From UBA2922 sp035352555 (GTDB lineage Bacteria > Bacillota > Clostridia > Oscillospirales > Oscillospiraceae): a DNA stretch of 5,085 nucleotides. The notes below the pieces were generated by a model. That model worked only from the letters and a program-made list of their open reading frames with translations. It searched no databases and was not told the origin of the DNA. Made by a program: the position numbers and the translations under genes. Shown here piece by piece: positions 1 to 5,026 of the stretch. The DNA lies in the NCBI GenBank assembly GCA_035352555.1, contig DAOPXW010000094.1, positions 1-5,085 of the forward strand, given 5' to 3'. Numbering within the stretch: the stretch's first letter is position 1; the number at the start of each line of letters is the position of its first letter.

Positions 1-344
1 TCTTCATCACGGTCTGCGGCGTGCTGTTCTGCTTCTATCTGATCTTCGGCGGCACGAAAAAGCACCGCAAGGTCATCAGGGCCGAATCCGGCCGCTCCGG
101 CGCGGCGGAATCGTCCGGGGAGAAACACGGTGCGCCCCGGCACACGAAGTCCCACGAGCATGTGGAAAAGTCCGCGCCCCGGCACGACGCCGGGCACGCC
201 CCCCGCCCCGCGGAACCCGCCGCGCCGGCGGCGCCCGTGAAGTCTTCCGCGCCCGCCGCGCCCGCGAAACCTTCCGTACCCGCCGCGCCCGCGGAGGACG
301 GGATGGATTTCAGTCTGGACGATATTCTGGACGAATTCAAATAA
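1..344 (+). CDS. lspA: C-terminal part of probable lipoprotein signal peptidase (LspA) with long His- and Ala/Pro-rich tail, 5' truncated
   Basis: The reading frame is open from the window edge (first full codon at 3) to TAA at 342-344, so the true start lies upstream. It begins with a hydrophobic segment (FITVCGVLFCFYLIFGG) followed by TKKHRK, which fits a last transmembrane helix with a positive-inside cytoplasmic end. LspA cleaves the signal peptide of diacylated prolipoproteins in the membrane. Its last helix starts just after the catalytic Asp of an N-x-A-D motif, and this fragment would begin right after that. The identification rests on this resemblance and on the common Firmicutes order lspA-rluD; the catalytic residues are outside the window. 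The remaining roughly 90 residues are unusual for LspA: a basic, histidine-rich part (two APRH copies, SHEH), then Ala/Pro repeats, then an acidic end, DGMDFSLDDILDEFK. Another membrane protein with a disordered tail is the alternative. Confidence 0.6.
   Translation, partial: FITVCGVLFCFYLIFGGTKKHRKVIRAESGRSGAAESSGEKHGAPRHTKSHEHVEKSAPRHDAGHAPRPAEPAAPAAPVKSSAPAAPAKPSVPAAPAEDGMDFSLDDILDEFK
240..293 (+). repeat. Two tandem 27-bp units coding the Ala/Pro-rich tail
   Basis: Positions 240-266 and 267-293 are in-frame 27-base units coding KSSAPAAPA and KPSVPAAPA. They differ at 4 of 27 bases. The preceding 30 bases code a looser relative, AEPAAPAAPV. Such Ala/Pro runs usually form extended, flexible linkers; here they separate the basic, histidine-rich part of the tail from its acidic last 15 residues. 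Confidence 0.75.
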
Positions 345-1267
345 TGGACGAAAACCTTGTTTTTGTTGCGGCAGAGGAGAGCGGCGAGCGGATCGACGCT
401 CTCCTTGCCCGCCGTGTGGACGGTCTGTCCCGCTCCGCCGCCCAGCGGCTGATCGAGGCCGGAGCGGTAACGCTGGGCGGCGAACCGCTGCGGAAAAATT
501 ACCGATGCGCCGCGGGGGACGAATTTGAGGTGGCCGTGCCCCCCGCGCAGGACGGCCCCCTGCTGCCGCAGGACATCCCGCTGGACGTGGTCTACGAGGA
601 CGGCGACGTCATCGTGGTCAACAAGCCCCGGGGCATGGTGGTGCACCCCGCCCCCGGCCACCCGGACGGCACGCTGGTCAACGCCCTGCTGTGGCGCTGC
701 GGCGACAGTCTGTCCGGCGTGGGCGGCGAAAAGCGCCCCGGCATCGTCCACCGCATCGACAGGGACACCTCGGGCCTCATCATCGCGGCGAAGAACGATT
801 TTGCCCATCAGGGCCTGTCGGCACAGCTTTCCGACCACAGTCTGGCCCGGGTGTACGAGTGCGTGGTCCGGGGCCGGGTGCGGGATGATACCGGTACGGT
901 CGACGCCCCCATCGGCCGCTGCCCCACCGACCGCAAGCGCATGGCCGTGACCCGGAAGCGCTCCCGCGAGGCCGTGACCCATTACGAGGTTCTGGCCCGC
1001 TATCAGGGCTACACCCTTCTCCGCTGCCGGCTGGAGACGGGCCGCACCCACCAGATCCGCGTCCACATGGCCTATCTCGGCCACCCGCTGCTGGGGGATT
1101 TCACCTACGGCGCGCCCTCCCCCGACAAGGGGCTGGCGGGCCAGTGTCTCCACGCAAGACAGCTGCGATTCCTCCACCCACGCACCGGCGAGCCTGTGCT
1201 TCTCACCACGGACCTGCCGGACTATTTTCGGGAAGTGCTCACCCGCCTCGGCCCCGAGGTCGGCTGA
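344..1267 (+). CDS. rluD: RluD/RluA-family 23S rRNA pseudouridine synthase
   Basis: This 307-residue cytoplasmic enzyme isomerises uridines to pseudouridine in RNA. RluD of E. coli modifies helix 69 of 23S rRNA; the exact target sites here are not known. An N-terminal S4 RNA-binding domain covers about residues 12-66 (ERIDALLARR, SRSAAQRLIEAGAVTLGG). The catalytic domain follows from about residue 83. It carries the signature GIVHRIDRDTSGL, in which D139 is the expected catalytic aspartate (the same number as in E. coli RluD), and the family's later block ETGRTHQIRVHMAYLGHPLL near 231-250. Length is normal and all key residues are present. The ATG at 344 overlaps the upstream stop (TAATG). 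No good Shine-Dalgarno precedes it, so translation is probably coupled to the upstream gene. B. subtilis has an equivalent (ylyB) next to lspA. The family assignment is firm; RluD rather than RluC-type specificity is inferred from the S4 domain and gene order. Confidence 0.93.
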   Translation: MDENLVFVAAEESGERIDALLARRVDGLSRSAAQRLIEAGAVTLGGEPLRKNYRCAAGDEFEVAVPPAQDGPLLPQDIPLDVVYEDGDVIVVNKPRGMVVHPAPGHPDGTLVNALLWRCGDSLSGVGGEKRPGIVHRIDRDTSGLIIAAKNDFAHQGLSAQLSDHSLARVYECVVRGRVRDDTGTVDAPIGRCPTDRKRMAVTRKRSREAVTHYEVLARYQGYTLLRCRLETGRTHQIRVHMAYLGHPLLGDFTYGAPSPDKGLAGQCLHARQLRFLHPRTGEPVLLTTDLPDYFREVLTRLGPEVG

Positions 1268-1281
1268 CCCTCCCGCCGCCG

Positions 1282-1287
1282 AAAGGA
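1282..1287 (+). promoter_or_regulatory. Ribosome binding site setting the start of the NYN gene
   Basis: AAAGGA lies six bases before ATG 1294. The frame is open further upstream to 1144, but that stretch lies inside the rluD coding region and has no ribosome binding site. A second in-frame ATG at 1306 is less well placed, so 1294 is preferred. Confidence 0.8.
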
Positions 1288-1293
1288 AACACC

Positions 1294-2082
1294 ATGGAAA
1301 CTGAAATGAAAATCGCCGTCCTCATCGACGCGGAAAACATCGCCAGCAAATACACCGGCGTCATCCTCAACGAAGCCAACAGTCTGGGCGACATCATTAT
1401 CAAGCGCATTTACGGCGACTGGACGGCCCGGCAGATGAGCAGCTGGAAGGACGTGGTGCTGGACAACTGCATCCAGCCCATCCAGCAGTACGCCAACGTC
1501 AGCGGCAAGAATTCCTCGGATTCCGCGCTGATCATCGACGCCATGGACCTGCTGTATCAGTCCAAGATCGACGCGTTCTGCATCGTCTCCTCCGACAGCG
1601 ACTTCACCCGGCTGGCCTCCCGCCTGCGGGAATCGGAAAAATACGTGCTGGGCCTGGGCGAGCAGAAAACGCCCCAGTCCTTCATCTCGGCCTGCAACAA
1701 GTTTTCCTACATCGACCTGCTGTACGCCGCCGGGCGGGAGCAGCCCAGCGAACCGGCCAAAGTCCCGGCGAAGGCTCCCGGCGGCAAGCCCGCCCAGGAA
1801 AAGGAAAAATCCGCCGAGATCAAGGGCGGCTCCGATCTGGACGTGGTGCGCCAGACGCTGGTGGCGCTGGCCGAGCAGAATTCGGAGGACGACGGCTGGA
1901 TTCTCTCCTCCAAGCTGGCCGAGCTGCTGAACCGCAAGCTGCCGGATTTCGATGTCCGCAACTTCCGCTTCAAAAAATTTACACGCTTTGTGGAGTCCCT
2001 GCAGCTGTTCGAAACCAAGCGCCAGTCCACCGAGGGTGAGCAGGTGCACACCATCTACTTCCGCGTCAGGGAAACCCACTAA
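1294..2082 (+). CDS. NYN-domain (PIN-like) ribonuclease-fold protein with C-terminal OST-HTH/LOTUS domain
   Basis: The product has 262 residues, no signal peptide and no membrane segment, so it is cytoplasmic. Residues 6-143 form a NYN domain of the LabA-like type: AVLIDAENI near 8-16 (D12, N15), KNSSDSALIIDAMDLL at 72-87 (D76, D82) and IVSSDSDF at 97-104 (D101, D103). These acidic residues match the metal-binding pocket of PIN-like RNases, so catalysis is possible. A charged, Pro/Ala/Lys-rich linker spans about 149-180. Residues 181-258 resemble an OST-HTH (LOTUS) winged helix, including WILSSKLAELLNRKLPDFD and FKKFTRFVESL. LOTUS domains in other proteins bind RNA, with G-rich and G-quadruplex RNA reported. 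It starts 26 bases after rluD and ends 24 bases before the deformylase-like gene, so co-transcription is likely. RNA cleavage or binding is inferred; target and physiological role are unknown. No gene symbol is established for this architecture as far as I know. Confidence 0.88.
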   Translation: METEMKIAVLIDAENIASKYTGVILNEANSLGDIIIKRIYGDWTARQMSSWKDVVLDNCIQPIQQYANVSGKNSSDSALIIDAMDLLYQSKIDAFCIVSSDSDFTRLASRLRESEKYVLGLGEQKTPQSFISACNKFSYIDLLYAAGREQPSEPAKVPAKAPGGKPAQEKEKSAEIKGGSDLDVVRQTLVALAEQNSEDDGWILSSKLAELLNRKLPDFDVRNFRFKKFTRFVESLQLFETKRQSTEGEQVHTIYFRVRETH

Positions 2083-2106
2083 GCCCAACCGGAAAGGCAC
2101 AGGAAA

Positions 2107-2601
2107 ATGGTCAAAGAAATATTGCAATTGGGCGATCCCGCCCTGTATGAAATCAGCGCTGAGGTCACGGCGGCGGACGCGGCGGCTCTCCCCGGCTGGA
2201 TCGCCGATCTCCACGACACGCTGATGGAGTACCGCAAGACCTACGGCGCGGGCCGCGCCGTGGCCGCCCCCCAGATCGGCGTGGCCAAGCGGCTGATCTA
2301 TCTCAACACCGATCGGCCCTATGTGTTCGTCAACCCTGTGCTCACCTTCCCCGACGAAGAGACCTACACGCTGTTGGACGACTGTATGTCCTTCCCCGGG
2401 CTGATCGTGCGGGTCGCCCGCCGCCGCCGGGCCGACATCCGCTATCTGGACGAGCATTTTGCCCCGCAGCAATGGCATCTGGAGGGGGATTATTCCGAGC
2501 TTTTGCAGCATGAATACGACCATCTGGACGGCATTCTGGCCACCATGCGCGCAGTGGATAACAAGTCGTTCTATCTGCGGCAGCTGAAGCGTGATTTCTG
2601 A
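2107..2601 (+). CDS. Divergent peptide deformylase-like metalloprotein
   Basis: This 164-residue cytoplasmic protein has the peptide deformylase fold signature. Deformylases remove the N-formyl group from nascent proteins using a metal held by one Cys and two His. The third motif is canonical, QHEYDHLDG, giving ligands H135 and H139 and catalytic E136. The metal cysteine C93 is present. Motif 1 reads GRAVAAPQIG (49-58), where the usual second glycine is alanine; Q56 is retained. Motif 2 reads DDCMS (91-95) instead of EGCLS. The N-terminus MVKEILQLGDPAL is typical of the family, and the length is normal. Two possible Shine-Dalgarno sites, AAAGG at 2093-2097 and AGG at 2101-2103, precede ATG 2107. 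All catalytic ligands remain, so an active hydrolase is plausible, but the variant motifs suggest a paralogue subfamily whose substrate may differ from the housekeeping Def. I therefore withhold the symbol def. It is the last gene of the operon, followed by a terminator. Confidence 0.85.
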   Translation: MVKEILQLGDPALYEISAEVTAADAAALPGWIADLHDTLMEYRKTYGAGRAVAAPQIGVAKRLIYLNTDRPYVFVNPVLTFPDEETYTLLDDCMSFPGLIVRVARRRRADIRYLDEHFAPQQWHLEGDYSELLQHEYDHLDGILATMRAVDNKSFYLRQLKRDF

Positions 2602-2620
2602 ATATAGGAGAACATGGGAA

Positions 2621-2668
2621 AGGAGGCCCCGCAAAACTGTTGTTTTGCGGGGCCTCCTGCTCTTTTTT
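2621..2668 (+). terminator. Rho-independent terminator closing the plus-strand operon
   Basis: A perfect 17-bp inverted repeat (2621-2637 with 2642-2658) closes on a 4-base TGTT loop. It is GC-rich at the base and is followed by GC, then TC and six T at 2663-2668. It starts 19 bases after the deformylase-like stop. On the minus strand the hairpin comes 26 bases after the flavoenzyme stop, but only TTCCCATG follows it, with no T run. It should therefore work mainly on plus-strand transcripts, although the stem could also stabilise the convergent mRNA's 3' end. Confidence 0.93.
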
Positions 2669-2684
2669 GATGCCGCCTGGGAAC

Positions 2685-4748
2685 TCAGATCTTCATGCAG
2701 ACGTCCCATGCGCGCCAGATAACGGTGCGCAGGTTGCCGATGGCCACGCAGTCGCCGACGGCGTACACGGGGGACTTCTTGTTTTCACCCTTGGCCGGGG
2801 TGGGAACGAAGCCGATGCCGTTGACAACAGCGTCGCACTCCAGATCGAAGGTCTTGCCGTCCTTACCGCGGACGGTGACGCCCTTGTCGCGGATTTCGGT
2901 GACGGTGGACTCCAGATACACGGGCACCTTGTGGTACTCCATGGCGTCGCGCAGGAAGGAGGTGTTGGCAAGGCAGGTCGCCTGAGCCGCCACCAGGTCG
3001 CCGGCGTACTCCACGATGATGGGGTGATGGCCGTGCAGCACCAGGTCGTAGGCCGCCTCGCAGGAGGACTGGCCGCCGCCGAAAAACAGCACCTTGTCGC
3101 CCACGGGCACCTTCTCCACCATCAGCTGGGTGAAGCTGAGGGTCTTGTCGAAGCCGGGGATGGGCATGGTGCGGGGCACGGAACCGGTGGCCACGATGAT
3201 GGCGTCAAAGCCGCCCAGCGTGCCCACGTCGTTGATCTCGGTGTTGAAGCGGATTTCGATGCCCTGCTTCGCGATCTCTCTGCGGTACCACTCGATGAGG
3301 GCGCGGTCGTTTTCCTTAAAGGACATGGCGGAGGCGGTGATGAACAATCCGCCCAGCTTGTCGGTCTTCTCGAAGATCACGGCCTTGTGGCCGCGCTTCT
3401 TGAGCATCAGGGCGCATTCCATGCCGCCGACGCCGCCGCCGATGATGGCGACCTTCTTTGGATGCTTGGTGGGAACGACTTTGTACTTATTGTGCTGCAT
3501 GGTGGTGGGGTTCAGGGCGCAGCGGGCCAGATGCATGGAGTCGTTCAGGTTCTGGATGTTGGGCGTGCCCTTGAACTTGGCCATGTTGAAGCAGCCGTTG
3601 TGGCAGCGGATGCAGGGCTTGATCTCGTCCTGGCGGCCTTCCGCGGTCTTGGTAACCCACTCGGGGTCCACCAGGTTCTGGCGGGCGATGGCCACGGCGT
3701 CCAGCCGGCCTGCGGCAATCTCCTCGGCGGCCTTGACGGGGTCCATACGGCCGGCGCAGACCACGGGCTTGTCTGTAAACTTGCGGATATGCTCCACATC
3801 CTCAAGGTTGCAGTTGTCCGGCATATATTGAGGCGGATGCGCCCAATACCAGGCGTCGTAGGTGCCGTTGTCGCAGTTGAACATATCATAACCGGCGTCG
3901 GCCAGATACTTGACGGCGCGCTCGGACTCCTGCATATCGCGGCCGAACTCCTCGAACTTCTCGCCGGGGACGGCGCCCTTGCCCCATCCCTTGGTCTTGG
4001 AGACCACGGAGTAGCGCAGAGACACGGGGAAATCGGGGCCGCAGGCAGCCTTGATGGCCTGGACGATCTCCACGGGGAAGCGATAGCGGTTCTCAAAGGA
4101 GCCGCCGTAGGCGTCGGTGCGGTAGTTCATGTTGGCGATGGTGAACTGATCCAGCAGGTAGCCTTCGTGGACAGCGTGGATCTCCACGCCGTCCACACCG
4201 GCATCCATGAGCTTCCTGGCGGTCTTGGCAAAAGCTTCGACCTGCTGATGGATCTCCTCGACGGTCATGGGGCGGGACTTCACGTCGTCATACCAGCGGT
4301 TGGGGGTAGCGGAGGCGGAAGCGGTGATATAGGAAATGTCCACCACCGGCTTGGTGATGGCGCCCAGCAGGGGGTTCTTCAGCATCTTGACCATCATATC
4401 GTTGATGGCCATGGAGCGGCCCATGCCGGCGGCCAGCTGGATAAACAGCTTGGAGCCCGTCCTGTGATACTCCGGCATATACTCGGCCAGTTCCTTGAAC
4501 ATCTTATCGTTCTGGTACAGCCATCTGCCGCCCATCGCGTCGCGGATGCACTGCATGCCGGGGAGAACAAGGCCGACGCCGTCCTTTGCTCTTCCGAGCA
4601 GAAAATAGGCCGCCTCCTTATCAAAGTGGCAGGGTTCCATCCATCCGAACAGGGAGGTACCGCCCATAGAGCACTGGACAATGCGGTTTTTGATTTCCAC
4701 GTCGCCGATCTTCCATGGGGTAAACAGGGCATTGTATTTCTCGTCCAT
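2685..4748 (-). CDS. Old Yellow Enzyme-type NADH:flavin oxidoreductase with 4Fe-4S site and FAD/NAD(P) domain (dienoyl-CoA/enoate reductase superfamily)
   Basis: The 687-residue protein has the three-part layout of 2,4-dienoyl-CoA reductase FadH, enoate reductase, trimethylamine dehydrogenase and BaiCD/BaiH. Electrons pass from NAD(P)H through FAD and a 4Fe-4S cluster to FMN, which usually reduces an activated C=C bond. Residues 5-370 form the FMN-binding TIM barrel: FTPWKIGDVEIKNRIV at the start, and GVEIHAVHEGYLLDQF near 187-202, followed by NYRTDAYGGSFENRYRFP. H191 and H194 are candidate FMN or substrate ligands. C379, C382, C386 and C410 are the probable cluster ligands, with wider than usual spacing before the last. 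An FAD Rossmann motif, VAIIGGGVGGMECA, begins at 433. A second nucleotide-binding motif, KVLFFGGGQSSCEAA, begins at 552, and the closing FAD motif VYAVGDC is at 661-667. ATG 4748 is supported by AGAAAGGA eight bases upstream. There is no signal peptide, so it is cytoplasmic. It stands alone with its own promoter. The substrate is unknown; the family includes bile-acid, cinnamate, steroid and fatty-acyl reductases. Confidence 0.93.
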   Translation of the reverse strand: MDEKYNALFTPWKIGDVEIKNRIVQCSMGGTSLFGWMEPCHFDKEAAYFLLGRAKDGVGLVLPGMQCIRDAMGGRWLYQNDKMFKELAEYMPEYHRTGSKLFIQLAAGMGRSMAINDMMVKMLKNPLLGAITKPVVDISYITASASATPNRWYDDVKSRPMTVEEIHQQVEAFAKTARKLMDAGVDGVEIHAVHEGYLLDQFTIANMNYRTDAYGGSFENRYRFPVEIVQAIKAACGPDFPVSLRYSVVSKTKGWGKGAVPGEKFEEFGRDMQESERAVKYLADAGYDMFNCDNGTYDAWYWAHPPQYMPDNCNLEDVEHIRKFTDKPVVCAGRMDPVKAAEEIAAGRLDAVAIARQNLVDPEWVTKTAEGRQDEIKPCIRCHNGCFNMAKFKGTPNIQNLNDSMHLARCALNPTTMQHNKYKVVPTKHPKKVAIIGGGVGGMECALMLKKRGHKAVIFEKTDKLGGLFITASAMSFKENDRALIEWYRREIAKQGIEIRFNTEINDVGTLGGFDAIIVATGSVPRTMPIPGFDKTLSFTQLMVEKVPVGDKVLFFGGGQSSCEAAYDLVLHGHHPIIVEYAGDLVAAQATCLANTSFLRDAMEYHKVPVYLESTVTEIRDKGVTVRGKDGKTFDLECDAVVNGIGFVPTPAKGENKKSPVYAVGDCVAIGNLRTVIWRAWDVCMKI

Positions 4749-4756
4749 GTCGTATA

Positions 4757-4764
4757 TCCTTTCT
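4757..4764 (-). promoter_or_regulatory. Ribosome binding site of the flavoenzyme gene
   Basis: On the minus strand AGAAAGGA ends eight bases before ATG 4748. It is the best Shine-Dalgarno match in the window and supports that start codon over upstream out-of-frame ATGs in the leader. Confidence 0.85.
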
Positions 4765-4821
4765 CATCTTTTCGCGTCCTGTCCGGCCGATCATCCTGGC
4801 TGCGGGCGCAGTAATGATAAT

Positions 4822-4849
4822 ATTATAACATATTTTTACAGAGAAGCAA
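4822..4849 (-). promoter_or_regulatory. Sigma-A type promoter with extended -10 for the flavoenzyme gene
   Basis: On the minus strand TGTTATAAT contains a perfect -10 hexamer (plus positions 4822-4827) with the extended TG motif just upstream (4828-4830). A weaker -35, TTGCTT, lies at 4844-4849 with a 16-base spacer that holds an A tract. An A/T run at 4861-4868 (minus strand AAAAATTT) sits where an UP element would be. Transcription would begin near 4815, giving a leader of about 65 bases. A 10-bp palindrome, ATAATATTAT (4817-4826), overlaps the -10. It could be an operator, but may be chance in A/T-rich sequence. Confidence 0.75.
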
Positions 4850-4903
4850 TTCCCAATACGAAATTTTTGACACGCCGACTGACATTTGCGCTTTCTCTTA
4901 TCC

Positions 4904-4956
4904 GAAACCGGCCGCGCTACTTCCGTTCCCTCCTCGCGGCATAGGGGAACGGTTTC
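4904..4956. repeat. Overlapping inverted repeats that can form alternative stems
   Basis: GAAACCG (4904-4910) pairs with CGGTTTC (4950-4956), and directly inside it GCCGCG (4911-4916) pairs with CGCGGC (4935-4940). A competing perfect 8-bp stem joins CCGTTCCC (4923-4930) with GGGAACGG (4945-4952). The competing stem shares bases 4950-4952 with the outer arm, so the two folds exclude each other in a simple secondary structure. The element lies upstream of the flavoenzyme promoter, outside its expected transcript. It could belong to a transcript entering from the right, or be a protein-binding dyad. Function unknown. Confidence 0.5.
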
Positions 4957-4984
4957 TTCAAAAAGTCTCCTTTCCGAAGAGCGC

Positions 4985-5026
4985 GAAACGGCAAAATTCC
5001 TTTAGGATCAAGGATTTTGCCGTTTC
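4985..5026. terminator. Bulged hairpin, possible transcription terminator or intergenic repeat
   Basis: GAAACGGCAAAAT (4985-4997) pairs perfectly with ATTTTGCCGTTTC (5014-5026). After a single bulged T (4998), CCTT (4999-5002) pairs with AAGG (5010-5013) around a 7-base loop. The 17 base pairs make it terminator-like. Neither side has a proper T run: TGTCCGCTG follows on plus, and GCGCTCTTCGG on minus, with a T run only about 20 bases further on. It could end a minus-strand gene to the right of the window, or be a dispersed palindromic element. Strand and function are not decided by the sequence. Confidence 0.45.

Noticed and set aside
35..1177. 380-codon minus-strand open frame antisense to the LspA-like tail and rluD
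   Set aside because: Antisense shadow of rluD in codon register, with no domain or ribosome binding site. It also crosses two sense genes.
1144..1293. Possible longer N-terminus for the NYN protein
   Set aside because: The added residues overlap rluD almost completely, are Pro/Arg/Ser-rich without domain resemblance, and lack a ribosome binding site. ATG 1294 has a good one.
2614..2670. Eighteen-codon frame (ATG 2614, stop 2668-2670) with AGGAG just upstream
   Set aside because: AGGAG is only three bases from the ATG, and almost the whole frame is the terminator hairpin and its T run. The hairpin fully explains the sequence.
1222..2709. 495-codon minus-strand open frame antisense to the NYN and deformylase-like genes
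   Set aside because: Same codon-register effect. The sense frames have clear domains and ribosome binding sites, while the antisense product has none.
4580..4782. Out-of-frame ATGs in the flavoenzyme leader that open a frame of about 55 codons overlapping the gene start
   Set aside because: The upstream ATG has no properly spaced Shine-Dalgarno, and the frame gives a basic, unrecognisable peptide. The best ribosome binding site points to ATG 4748.
2640..4814. 724-codon plus-strand open frame antisense to the flavoenzyme gene
   Set aside because: It is in exact codon register with the sense gene and is open only because that gene avoids TTA, CTA and TCA. Its translation is rich in Gly, Ala, His, Val, Leu and Asp, has no recognisable domain, and begins inside the terminator hairpin.
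4867..4900. Plus-strand TTGACA at 4867-4872 as a -35 box
   Set aside because: No acceptable -10 occurs 16-18 bases downstream, and no plus-strand gene follows within the window.
4681..4944. 87-codon plus-strand frame over the flavoenzyme start and promoter
   Set aside because: It overlaps the opposite-strand start, its ribosome binding site and its promoter, and shows no domain or start signal.
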